Shown here piece after piece: positions 49,571-58,500 of a DNA stretch of 64,000 nt. Numbering within the stretch: position 1 is the stretch's first letter; every line of letters starts with the position of its first letter. The notes beneath the pieces are model-generated. The model was not told where the DNA came from and searched no databases. It worked only from the letters and a program-made list of their open reading frames with translations. Source of the DNA: F1-120-MAGs118 sp013360535 (GTDB lineage: Bacteria; Planctomycetota; UBA1135; GCA-002686595); contig JAPKHC010000002.1 of assembly GCA_026647215.1 (NCBI GenBank), positions 124,001 to 188,000 on the forward strand, written 5' to 3'. The translations under genes were made by a program, and so were the position numbers.

Positions 49571-50626
49571 ATGAACCCCGCCGCCCCGACCGCGCCGAAC
49601 TCGCTCTCCCGCCGCCTGCTCGCCGCCGCGGGCCTCGCCGCGCTCCTCTTCGCGAGCTCGTGCGCGAAGGAACCCGACGTGGTCGTCTATTGCGCGCTCG
49701 ACCAGATCTTCTCCGAGGACCTCGTGCGCGAGTTCGAGCAGCAGTCGGGCCTGACGGTGCGCGCCGAGTTCGACGTCGAGGCCGCCAAGACGGTCGGATT
49801 GGTCGCGCGCATCCGCGAGGAGCACAACCGCCCGCGCTGCGATGTGTTCTGGAACAACGAGATCGCGCACACCGTCGCGCTCGCCGAAGAAGGCCTGCTC
49901 CTGCCCTACGCGAGCCCGAGCGCCACCGACATTCCGACGCAGTTCAAGGACGAGCAGAACCGCTGGACCGGCTTCGCGGCGCGCGCGCGGGTGCTGATCG
50001 TCAACACCAACCTCGCCGATCCGGCGAAGCTCCACGGGCTCGACGACCTGCTCGACCCGCAGTGGAAGGGCAAAGCCTGCATGGCGCGCCCGCTGACGGG
50101 CACGACGCTCACGCACGCGACGGCGCTCTACACGACCTTCGGCGACGCGGAAACCGACGCGTGGTTCGACAAGGCCGCTGCGAACGACGTCGGCTTCGTG
50201 CAGTCCAACGGTCAGGTGATGCGCATGGTGCGCGAGGGCTCGATGGCCTGGGGCCTGACGGACACCGACGACTACTGGGTCGCGAAGAAGGCGGGTTTCC
50301 CCGTCGCGCAGGTGGTGCCGGACCAGAAGGACGCGGCGCATCCGAGCGCTCGCGGCACGTTCCTCATCCCGAACACGATCTGCATCCTGAAGAGCGCGCC
50401 GCACGCGGAGAACGCGAAGAAGTTCGTCGATTTCGTGCTGTCGCGCGAGGTCGAGGCCAAGCTCGCGGCGGCGGACGGTGCGCAGATCCCGCTGCGCGCG
50501 GGCGTCGCCAAGCCGGAGCACGTGCTCGACATCGCCAAGCTCACGCTGATTCCCGTCGACTGGAAAGCCGTCGGCGCGCAGGTGACACAGCGCATGGAGA
50601 AGCTGAAGGGGCGCTTCCTCCAGTGA
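49571..50626 (+). CDS. Fe(III)-type ABC transporter substrate-binding lipoprotein
   Basis: A 351-residue exported binding protein of the FbpA/AfuA class. A signal peptide with lipobox (LLFASSCAKEP) predicts lipid attachment. The mature domain begins VVVYCALDQIFSEDLVREFEQQSGL, the usual opening of ferric-iron and spermidine-type binding proteins; DVFWNNEIAHTVALAEEGLL and MAWGLTDTDDYWVAKKAG line the cleft. Ferric iron is the usual ligand of the group, though phosphonates, thiamine or polyamines are alternatives. The permease GTG overlaps its stop. First gene of a five-gene overlapping operon. Confidence 0.85.
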   Translation: MNPAAPTAPNSLSRRLLAAAGLAALLFASSCAKEPDVVVYCALDQIFSEDLVREFEQQSGLTVRAEFDVEAAKTVGLVARIREEHNRPRCDVFWNNEIAHTVALAEEGLLLPYASPSATDIPTQFKDEQNRWTGFAARARVLIVNTNLADPAKLHGLDDLLDPQWKGKACMARPLTGTTLTHATALYTTFGDAETDAWFDKAAANDVGFVQSNGQVMRMVREGSMAWGLTDTDDYWVAKKAGFPVAQVVPDQKDAAHPSARGTFLIPNTICILKSAPHAENAKKFVDFVLSREVEAKLAAADGAQIPLRAGVAKPEHVLDIAKLTLIPVDWKAVGAQVTQRMEKLKGRFLQ

Positions 50627-52161
50627 GCAAGCCGCTGGTCCTCCTCGCGGCGGCACTGTTCGTGCTCGCCGGGCTCGCGCCCGTCGCCGTGATGGCGGCG
50701 CGCGTGACGCCGGAGGACTTGGCGCGCCTCGTCGAGGCGGGCTCGCTGGAGCTGCTCGGGCGCACGGCGGCCTACGGGTTGCTCGTCGCGGGTCTCGCGC
50801 TGCTCCTCGGCCTGCCGTTCGGTTTTCTCACCGCGCGCACGGACATGCCGCTCGCGAGCGTGATGCGGCCGCTCGGCGTCGTGCCGCTGTTCCTGCCGCC
50901 GATGATGCTCGCGATGGTGTGGACCGCCGTGGCGGAGATCCGCGGCGGGCCTGCGGCGGTGTTCGTGTCGACCTTGAGCACGTTTCCGCTGGTCGCAGTG
51001 TTCTCCGCGCGGGCCTTCGAGCGGGTCGACGGACGGCTCGAAGAAGCCGCACGACTGGCTGGCGGCGTGCGGGCGCTGCTCGCGGCCAACCTGCCGCTCG
51101 TGCTGCCTCCGGCGCTGTGTGGAGCGTGCCTCGCGTTCGTGTTCACGATCAACGACTTCTCGGTGCCCGACTACGTCTCGTGGCTGGGGCTGCCGAAGTT
51201 CAGCGTGTACGCCGACTCGATCTACGCGACGTGGCGCATCGACGCGAGCCCGGGGCGCGCGGTCGCGATGGCGCTGCCGCTGGTCGGGATGACGATGGCG
51301 ATGCTGCTTCCCGCGCTCGCGCTGCGACGCCGCGGCGCGCTCGCTTCGATCGTCGGCGATTTCCGCACTCCGGCGCGCATCGAGCTCGGTGCGTGGCGCT
51401 GGCCGGCATTCCTGTTCTGCGCGACGCTGCTGTCCCTGGGCGCGATCGTGCCGCTCGGGAGGCTCCTGTGGGAAGCCGGCGGCGGCCCACGCGGCTGGTC
51501 GACGACGGAGCTGACGGCGGCCTTCGCGCTGGCGCTCGAGCGCTCGCGCGGCGACGTCCGCAACAGCTTCGTCGGCGCGCTGGCGACCGCGACGGTGTGT
51601 GTCGGGCTCGGCCTCGTGATCGGCCACGCGCTCGAGCGCTCGCGCCGCGGCCGCTGGTTCGAACCCGTCGTGCTCGTGCCGCTCGCCGTGCCCGCGGTGC
51701 TGTTCGGCATCGGCATCATCGTGCTGTGGAACCGCGACTGGAGCGCGGCGCTGTACGACAGCGACTGGCTGGTCGTGCTGCTGCTCTCGGGCCGTTTCGT
51801 CGTGTTCGCGATCCTCGTCGCGGCCGGAGCGGTCAGCTCGCTCGATCCGCGCCTCGAGGAGGCGGCGCGGCTCGCGGGCGCCGGACCGGCGACGCGCATC
51901 GTACGAATCGTAGGTCCTGCGTTACGATCCTCGCTCGCGGGCGCCTTCGTGCTCGTGTTCGTGCTCGCGCTGCGCGAGCTCGACGCGACGCTGCTCGTGC
52001 CCGCCGCGAACCACACCGCCATGTTCCGCATCTTCAATCAGGTCCACTTCGGGCGCGACGCATTCGTGGCGGCGCTGGCGCTGCTGCTCGTGTTCCTGAT
52101 CGTGCTGCCGGGCCTGTTGTGGTCGCTGTTCGCGCGCAAGCGCCTGGAGCTCCTGCCGTGA
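50623..52161 (+). CDS. Fused two-domain ABC permease (FbpB type)
   Basis: A 512-residue permease in which two ABC transmembrane domains are fused, as in ferric-iron FbpB and thiamine ThiP. Each half has an EAA-type loop: VDGRLEEAARLAGGVRALL (about 140-158) and LDPRLEEAARLAGAGPATRI (about 405-424). Around twelve helices are evident. Start is GTG at 50623, overlapping the binding-protein stop (GTGA). Confidence 0.88.
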   Translation: MSKPLVLLAAALFVLAGLAPVAVMAARVTPEDLARLVEAGSLELLGRTAAYGLLVAGLALLLGLPFGFLTARTDMPLASVMRPLGVVPLFLPPMMLAMVWTAVAEIRGGPAAVFVSTLSTFPLVAVFSARAFERVDGRLEEAARLAGGVRALLAANLPLVLPPALCGACLAFVFTINDFSVPDYVSWLGLPKFSVYADSIYATWRIDASPGRAVAMALPLVGMTMAMLLPALALRRRGALASIVGDFRTPARIELGAWRWPAFLFCATLLSLGAIVPLGRLLWEAGGGPRGWSTTELTAAFALALERSRGDVRNSFVGALATATVCVGLGLVIGHALERSRRGRWFEPVVLVPLAVPAVLFGIGIIVLWNRDWSAALYDSDWLVVLLLSGRFVVFAILVAAGAVSSLDPRLEEAARLAGAGPATRIVRIVGPALRSSLAGAFVLVFVLALRELDATLLVPAANHTAMFRIFNQVHFGRDAFVAALALLLVFLIVLPGLLWSLFARKRLELLP

Positions 52162-52823
52162 ACGCCGTCCAGCTCACCCACCTCACCGTCCGCGCCGGCG
52201 CGAAGGCGCTGCTCGACGACGTCTCGCTCGCGGTCGCCGAAGGCGAGCACCTGCTCGTCGTCGGTCCCTCGGGCTCGGGCAAGACTTCGCTCCTGCGCGC
52301 GATCGCGGGCCTCGCGGTGCCCCACTCCGGCCAGCTCGCGCTGTTTGGCACGCCCGTCAGCGACGGCGCGCGCCTGCTGGTGCCGCCCGAACGTCGCCGC
52401 ATCGGCTTCCTGTTCCAGAACGGCGCGCTGTGGCCGCACATGAGTGCGCGCGGACAGATCGAGTTCGTGCTCAAGCACGCCGGTGTCGCCGCGGTGGAGC
52501 GCCGCAAGCGCGCCGACGAGCTGCTCGAGTGGGTCGAACTCGCCGGCTTCGGCGAACGGATGCCCGCGACGCTCTCGGGCGGCGAAGTGCAGCGTGTCGC
52601 GCTCGCCCGCGCGCTCGCGGTGAACCCCAAGCTGCTGCTGCTCGACGAGCCGCTCGGCCCGCTGGATTTCGAGCTGCGTTCCGCGCTGCTCACCAAGCTC
52701 GGCGAGCTGCACAAGCGCCTCGGCCTGACCCTGATCCACGTCACCCACGCTCCCGACGAGGCGCGCGAGCTCGCGACGCGCACGCTGCGCCTGCGCGGGG
52801 GCCGCATCGAAGAGGCACGATGA
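52158..52823 (+). CDS. ABC transporter ATP-binding protein (FbpC-like, short form)
   Basis: A 221-residue ATPase with Walker A VVGPSGSGKTSLLR, Q-loop FLFQNGALWPHM, signature LSGGEVQRVALARAL, Walker B LLLLDEPLGPLD and switch His HVTHAPDEA. It lacks the C-terminal regulatory OB domain of larger FbpC proteins. Start is GTG at 52158, overlapping the permease stop; its own stop overlaps the cytochrome ATG (ATGA). Provides energy for the upstream permease. Confidence 0.9.
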   Translation: MNAVQLTHLTVRAGAKALLDDVSLAVAEGEHLLVVGPSGSGKTSLLRAIAGLAVPHSGQLALFGTPVSDGARLLVPPERRRIGFLFQNGALWPHMSARGQIEFVLKHAGVAAVERRKRADELLEWVELAGFGERMPATLSGGEVQRVALARALAVNPKLLLLDEPLGPLDFELRSALLTKLGELHKRLGLTLIHVTHAPDEARELATRTLRLRGGRIEEAR

Positions 52824-53812
52824 ACGCACGAGGAATTGCCGGCGTGGCGGTGCTCGCCCTCGCGGGCTGGGCCCTGTTCGCGATCTTCAACGAACCCGCG
52901 CGTGCGCACGTCGCTGTCCAGTGGGAGAGCTCGTCCCAGTGCGCCGAATGCCACGCCCAAGTCGACGTCGAGTGGCGCCAGAGCTGGCACGCGCAGGCCT
53001 GGAATGACGAGGAAGCTCGCAGGCTCAGCGAGAATTTCTCGAACACCGACTGCATCGACTGCCACGCGCCGCAGCCCGTGTTCGAGACCGGCATCGGCAA
53101 CCGCCCGCTCGCGCGCTCGACGCGCCGCGGCGAAGGCGTCGACTGCATCTCGTGCCACCAGATGAAGGACGGGCGCATGGCGGGCACGCTCGACAACGAG
53201 TCGGTCGCCTGTCGCCCGACCGCGCAGCGCGAGCTCACGCGCCCCGAGGCCTGCGGCGGCTGCCACAACCAGCACGGCACCGTCGACCAGTGGCGCGCGA
53301 GCCGCTACGCGCAGCCCGGTCCGGAGTTCAAGGACTGCATCACCTGCCACATGCCCTATCGCGATCCCGCCGATCCGTCGAAGGGCCGCATCCACGTCAT
53401 GCACGGTGGGCACGACCTCGCGCTCGTGCGCAGCGCGGTGACGCTGACGGCCACGCGCGACGGTGGCGTGCCCGTGGTCGAGGTCGAGAACGTCGGCGCG
53501 GGCCACAACTACCCGACCGACGAGCGCAGCCGCGCGTCCGACCTGTTCTGGCGCACGCTCGGGCCCGACGGTTCGAAGGGCGAGTGGCACAAGCTCTACC
53601 GCTTCCGCAATCCCTATCGCTTCGAGGTCGGCGAGGTGAACACCGAGTTGCCGGCGGGCCAGAAGCTCACGCAGCGCATCGAGGACGCCGACGCGCGCGG
53701 AACGATCGAGGTCGCGCTCTTCTACAAGCTCTCGCCCCTGTGGGAGAACCCGGAGAAGCCCGACCCGGAGCGCGAAGCCTCGCTCGTGCACAGCGTGAGG
53801 CTCGAGCCATGA
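52820..53812 (+). CDS. Pentahaem c-type cytochrome
   Basis: A 330-residue exported multihaem cytochrome. An N-terminal hydrophobic segment (IAGVAVLALAGWALFAIF) acts as signal or anchor. Five CXXCH haem sites occur: CAECH (41-45), CIDCH (78-82), CISCH (109-113), CGGCH (145-149) and CITCH (173-177). The region resembles cytochrome c554-type proteins. The last 130 residues (VGAGHNYPTDERSR ... ALFYKLSPLWENPEKPDPE) are a haem-free beta-type domain also seen in multihaem proteins. Its ATG overlaps the ABC ATPase stop, and its stop overlaps the next ATG, tying it to iron-type transport. Role in ferric-iron or other substrate redox is inferred. Confidence 0.85.
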   Translation: MNARGIAGVAVLALAGWALFAIFNEPARAHVAVQWESSSQCAECHAQVDVEWRQSWHAQAWNDEEARRLSENFSNTDCIDCHAPQPVFETGIGNRPLARSTRRGEGVDCISCHQMKDGRMAGTLDNESVACRPTAQRELTRPEACGGCHNQHGTVDQWRASRYAQPGPEFKDCITCHMPYRDPADPSKGRIHVMHGGHDLALVRSAVTLTATRDGGVPVVEVENVGAGHNYPTDERSRASDLFWRTLGPDGSKGEWHKLYRFRNPYRFEVGEVNTELPAGQKLTQRIEDADARGTIEVALFYKLSPLWENPEKPDPEREASLVHSVRLEP

Positions 53813-55263
53813 AGCGCCTCGTGCTGCTGCTCGGGTTCTGTGCGGCCTGTTCGGACCAGCCGGCGCCGCAGGCGACTGGGCAGGCCCCCACGAACGTGCC
53901 CGCGCACCACGATGTCGCGCAGGCGGCGGTGGCGCGGCTGGAGAACGAGTTGGGCCCGCTCGTCGCGCCCACGGGCGGCGAAGCGGACCTTCCCGAGCAC
54001 GTCGCGGGCCTGCTCGAGACGATTTCCGCGGCCGACGCGGGGCTCGCGAACGTCGCGCGCGAGGAACTGTTCGGGCTCGCGCCGCAGAGCCTGCCGCTGC
54101 TCGTGCCGTTCCTCGACGACGCCGAGCGCCCCGGCGGCCAGCGCATCGCCGCGATCGAGGCGATCGGCCGCGCCGACACGCGCTGGGCTGGCGAGCTGCT
54201 GCTCAAGCGCATCGAGGCGATGCGCGAGCGCAAGAACGACGAAGGCTGGGTGCGCGCGCACTGCGCGTGGCGGCTCGGCCAAGGCACGCAGGACTGGACC
54301 GTGCCGCGCATGATCCGCCACCTGCGCTACGAGACCGACCACGAGACCGTGATCTGGATGGTGCGGGCGTTGGCGAAGTTCGGGAACCTGTCGGGGCTCG
54401 ATGCGCTGTACGTGATCCGCCGCGACGCGCGGACGCAGGAGCTGCGCGACAGCGCCAACCTCGCGCTGTACGAGATCGCGCGCGAGCGCGGGTTCGACGA
54501 GCCCGATGCGCTCTCGCGCGCCTGGCACGCGGGCGACGAGCAGCTCGCCGATCCGGAGCCTTCGCCCGCGCACCAGCTCGAGATCTGGCGCGTGATCGCG
54601 GGTTTCCGCGAGTGGCAGCTGCGCGGCGTCGACGACGGGCGTTTCACGCTCGCGCGCGAGAACCGCTCGGCGGCGAGGCTGCTGGCGGAGGCGCTCTCCG
54701 ACTCCGACCGCTACATCCGCACGCACGCGGCGCAGTCGCTCGAGCGCATGGGCCGCCGAGCGCGCTCCGCGGTTCCCGCGCTGCTCGCGCAGGTCGACGA
54801 CCCCGAGGCCGGCATCTTCGTGCTCGAGGCGCTCGGCGCTCTCGGCGAGGCGAGCGTCGAGGCTGCGCTGCTCGCCCGGCTCGAGCCGGGCCGCTCGCTC
54901 GAGGTCCGCACCGCCGCCGCACGCGGCCTCGCGTCGCTGGCGCTGCGGAGCTCGGCTCCCAAGCTCGAGAGCTTCGCCGCCGAAGGCAACCCGCGCGACC
55001 TGCGCTTCGCCTGCGCCTGCGCGCGCCTGCGCTGCAGCCCGGCCGACGCCCCGGCCGCGCTCGTGAAGTTCGTCACCGACGACTATGCGAGCGGCATCGG
55101 CGAGACCGCGTCGTCGGAGCTCGCCCTCGCGGCGTGGCTCTTCGCGCTCGATCCCGCCGTGCACGGTGAGCGCCAGACGGCGTGGACTCAGGCCACGAGC
55201 GAAGGCCCGACGGCGCGTGTGCCGACGCGGGCCGCGCTCCTGCGCGCCGCGCTTCAGCCGTAG
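53809..55263 (+). CDS. HEAT-repeat lipoprotein
   Basis: A 484-residue predicted lipoprotein. MKRLVLLLGFCAACSDQP ends with an AAC-type lipobox. The mature protein is helical with HEAT-like repeats (RIAAIEAIGRADTRWAGELL, YIRTHAAQSLERMGRRARSA, LEVRTAAARGLASLALRS). It includes WVRAHCAWRLGQGTQDWT, and no CXXCH site. Last gene of the iron-type operon; it could be a periplasmic scaffold for the cytochrome or binding protein. It converges on the UbiA-type gene with a ten-base overlap. Confidence 0.78.
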   Translation: MKRLVLLLGFCAACSDQPAPQATGQAPTNVPAHHDVAQAAVARLENELGPLVAPTGGEADLPEHVAGLLETISAADAGLANVAREELFGLAPQSLPLLVPFLDDAERPGGQRIAAIEAIGRADTRWAGELLLKRIEAMRERKNDEGWVRAHCAWRLGQGTQDWTVPRMIRHLRYETDHETVIWMVRALAKFGNLSGLDALYVIRRDARTQELRDSANLALYEIARERGFDEPDALSRAWHAGDEQLADPEPSPAHQLEIWRVIAGFREWQLRGVDDGRFTLARENRSAARLLAEALSDSDRYIRTHAAQSLERMGRRARSAVPALLAQVDDPEAGIFVLEALGALGEASVEAALLARLEPGRSLEVRTAAARGLASLALRSSAPKLESFAAEGNPRDLRFACACARLRCSPADAPAALVKFVTDDYASGIGETASSELALAAWLFALDPAVHGERQTAWTQATSEGPTARVPTRAALLRAALQP

Positions 55264-56150
55264 ACGACTGCTGCGGTGACGGCGGCCCAGGCGAGCGCGT
55301 TGGCGACGAAGATCGCGTCGCCTCCGAGCAGCATGCGCGTCGGATTGCCGCCGCCCTTCTGCTGGCTCACGAGCAACAGGTAGCGCGCGAGCCCGAACAC
55401 CACGAACGGCACGGTGTAGATCAGCTTGTGGCCCGGCCCGAACTTGGCCTCGGTGTCGTCGGAGACCGTGTACATCGTGTAGCAGACGATCGTGCAGGCG
55501 GCGAGCGCCGTGACCATCTGGTTCAGGAACTCCGGGGTGTACTGCAGCAGGTTCGCGCGGTGGCTGCCGCGGCCGTCGCCGAGCAGGTCGATCTCGGCCT
55601 TGCGCTTGCACAGCGCGAGGAACAGCGACAGGAACAGCGTGCAGAGCATCAGCCAGTGCGAGACATCCGCGTGCGCGGCGCGCGCGCCGGCCTCGACGCG
55701 GAACATGAATCCCGCGGCGATGCAGAACACGTCGACGAGCACGATGTGCTTGAGCTTGACCGAGTAGCTGAAGTTGAGCGCGATGTAGAACCCCGAGATC
55801 AGGAGCACCGCCGGGTCCGCGACCCACGCCAGCGCGAGCGAGGCCGCGACGCAGACCGCGCTCAGCGCCAGCGCCGTCGGCACCTTGACCTCGCCGGCCG
55901 CGATCGGCCGGTTGCGCTTGGTCGGGTGCGCGCGGTCGCTCTCGACGTCGAGCACGTCGTTGACGAGGTAGATCGCGCTCGCGCCCAGGCAGAAGGCCGC
56001 GAACGCGTACAGCGAGCGGAAGACGTCGCCGAAGTCCGGCTCGTGCTCGACCGACATGTCCGCCCGCGCGAACGCCACGGCGGCGAGCACGAAGACGTTC
56101 TTGACCCACTGCTGGGGCCGCAGCGCGCGAAGGGTCGCGGGGAGGCGCAT
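55254..56150 (-). CDS. UbiA-family prenyltransferase, decaprenyl-phosphate phosphoribosyltransferase-like
   Basis: A 298-residue integral membrane enzyme. The start LRALRPQQWVKNVFVLA and the motif LVNDVLDVESDRAHPTKRNRPIAAGEV (split here by one metal-binding N-D-x-x-D-x-x-x-D unit) match the DPPR synthase subgroup of UbiA, which makes 5-phosphoribosyl-1-phospho-polyprenol, a donor of pentose for cell-surface glycans. Eight to nine helices are evident. A general UbiA role (quinone or other prenylation) cannot be excluded. It ends overlapping the HEAT-repeat lipoprotein gene. Confidence 0.83.
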   Translation of the reverse strand: MRLPATLRALRPQQWVKNVFVLAAVAFARADMSVEHEPDFGDVFRSLYAFAAFCLGASAIYLVNDVLDVESDRAHPTKRNRPIAAGEVKVPTALALSAVCVAASLALAWVADPAVLLISGFYIALNFSYSVKLKHIVLVDVFCIAAGFMFRVEAGARAAHADVSHWLMLCTLFLSLFLALCKRKAEIDLLGDGRGSHRANLLQYTPEFLNQMVTALAACTIVCYTMYTVSDDTEAKFGPGHKLIYTVPFVVFGLARYLLLVSQQKGGGNPTRMLLGGDAIFVANALAWAAVTAAVVYG

Positions 56151-56229
56151 CGGGATAGAGGGTCTTCGGCTGGCGGAGCCCGCGGGCTGGCGTCAGCGCG
56201 CTCGCGGCGAGCCTGACGGCCCCGGATCA

Positions 56230-56261
56230 GGCCCGGAAAAACCTGCCGGGAGGTCCGGGCC
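56230..56261. repeat. Inverted repeat between the pseudopilin and UbiA-type genes
   Basis: GGCCCGGA (56230-56237) and TCCGGGCC (56254-56261) form an 8-bp stem around a 16-base loop. It lies nine bases beyond the pseudopilin stop, in the position of a terminator, but no T run follows on the minus strand. Confidence 0.4.
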
Positions 56262-56269
56262 GGGGGGCT

Positions 56270-56932
56270 TCAGTCGAGCGAGAGCTTGCGCAGCGACTCG
56301 ACCGGGCTGTCGGGGCCCACGATCAGGTGCTCTTCCTCGGCCCCGAGCACACCAGCTTCTTGCAGCTTGGTGATCTGAAACTCCTCCACCGTCCCGTCCG
56401 CCATGAGCACAACCGTCGTGCGTGCGTGCGTGTGGTTCATCTCCGGGTCGTTGTCGTCGGCGACGAGCGCTTCCTTGCCCGAACCGGGGAACTGGCGTAG
56501 CGGGAAGTTCTTCGTGTCGCGGCCAGCGTACGAGCTGTACGTGCCGTCGATCACGGTCAGGTCCTTGTACCAGTCGGTTTCGGGCTTGCCAGCAAGGCCC
56601 GGCAACGACCCGGCCTCGACGCCAGGGCACGTCATCTTCTTCGCGGTGGCCTTGGTGTTCTCGAGAATGTTGGTCGAGACGATCTCGGCGAAGAACTGGA
56701 CGCCAGACTTGTTCGGCGCTCGATCGAGGCGCTGCTTGTAGATCAGCATGCCCTTGAAGATCTCGCCCATGTTGGCCTTGCAGGCCGTGACTCGAGCCGA
56801 GTCGATCGCCTCGGGGATGCGCGGCAAGAGGAAGGCCGCGAGGATGCCGATGATCATGATCACGGCGAGCAGCTCGACGAGCGTGAAGCCAGCGCGCGCG
56901 GCGCGGCGGACCGAGAGGAGGGCGGTGCGCAT
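56270..56932 (-). CDS. Type II secretion pseudopilin-like protein (prepilin N-terminal methylation motif)
   Basis: A 220-residue protein with a type IV prepilin leader: the basic MRTALLSVRRAARAG is followed by cleavage site G15-F16, then FTLVELLAVIMIIGILAAFLLPRI with Glu at mature position 5. The remainder carries TACKANMGEIFKGMLIYKQR, as in GspG/PilE-type pilins with a mid-protein Cys, and KKMTCPGVEAG. It would be processed by prepilin peptidase and assembled in a pilus or type II secretion pseudopilus. Planctomycetes encode many similar proteins. It ends with ESLRKLSLD. No secretion machinery genes are adjacent; metK lies 227 bases upstream. Confidence 0.8.
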   Translation of the reverse strand: MRTALLSVRRAARAGFTLVELLAVIMIIGILAAFLLPRIPEAIDSARVTACKANMGEIFKGMLIYKQRLDRAPNKSGVQFFAEIVSTNILENTKATAKKMTCPGVEAGSLPGLAGKPETDWYKDLTVIDGTYSSYAGRDTKNFPLRQFPGSGKEALVADDNDPEMNHTHARTTVVLMADGTVEEFQITKLQEAGVLGAEEEHLIVGPDSPVESLRKLSLD

Positions 56933-57093
56933 CGGTTCGTGTGTCTCCAGCCGAGGAAGAAACCTGCCGGGGCCACCGCGGCGCGCGCGGGAGACCCAGA
57001 CCCGAGCGGTTGTACCCACCCCGCACGCCCGAGTCACGCTTCCTCCGTGCGCTTTCGCACTCCCCGGCCGCCGCTGCACGCCCCGAGCGCCGC

Positions 57094-57140
57094 AAAACGA
57101 GCCGCGCCGCGGCCGGAGCGAGCTCCGGACCGCGGCGCGG
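57094..57140 (-). terminator. Rho-independent terminator of metK
   Basis: A stem of 17 bp pairs 57102-57112 with 57130-57140 and, after a bulged A at 57129, 57113-57118 with 57123-57128, around a 4-base loop. On the minus strand it ends GGCTCGTTTTG. It starts 20 bases beyond the metK stop. Confidence 0.75.
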
Positions 57141-57159
57141 GGGTCGTCGGGCGGGCCGC

Positions 57160-58341
<1,182 letters not shown>

Positions 58342-58373
58342 CGTCGGTGGTGAGTTGGAGTGGAGGTGGAGAG

Positions 58374-58403
58374 CGCCTGGGCGTCGATCTATCGACCTAG
58401 GCG
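58374..58403 (-). promoter_or_regulatory. Hairpin in the metK 5' leader, possible regulatory RNA element
   Basis: An inverted repeat lies 33-62 bases upstream of the metK start. The inner stem is GTCGAT/ATCGAC (58383-58388 with 58391-58396) and the outer stem is CGCCT/AGGCG (58374-58378 with 58399-58403), separated by a 4x2 internal loop. It does not match any SAM riboswitch consensus I recall. No T run follows, so a simple terminator is unlikely. Whether it is a riboswitch, an operator or chance is open. Confidence 0.4.
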
Positions 58404-58500
58404 GATGAACGGATGAATGGGGCCCGGACCCGATTCCCAGGGCGGTCCGAGGAGCGAGAATCCTAGCAGCCGCGCTCGCCCTCGACCAACCACGAGTGCG

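Noticed and set aside
58374..58403. Known SAM riboswitch
   Set aside because: The leader is short and lacks the conserved elements of the SAM riboswitch classes I can recall; kept only as an unassigned hairpin.
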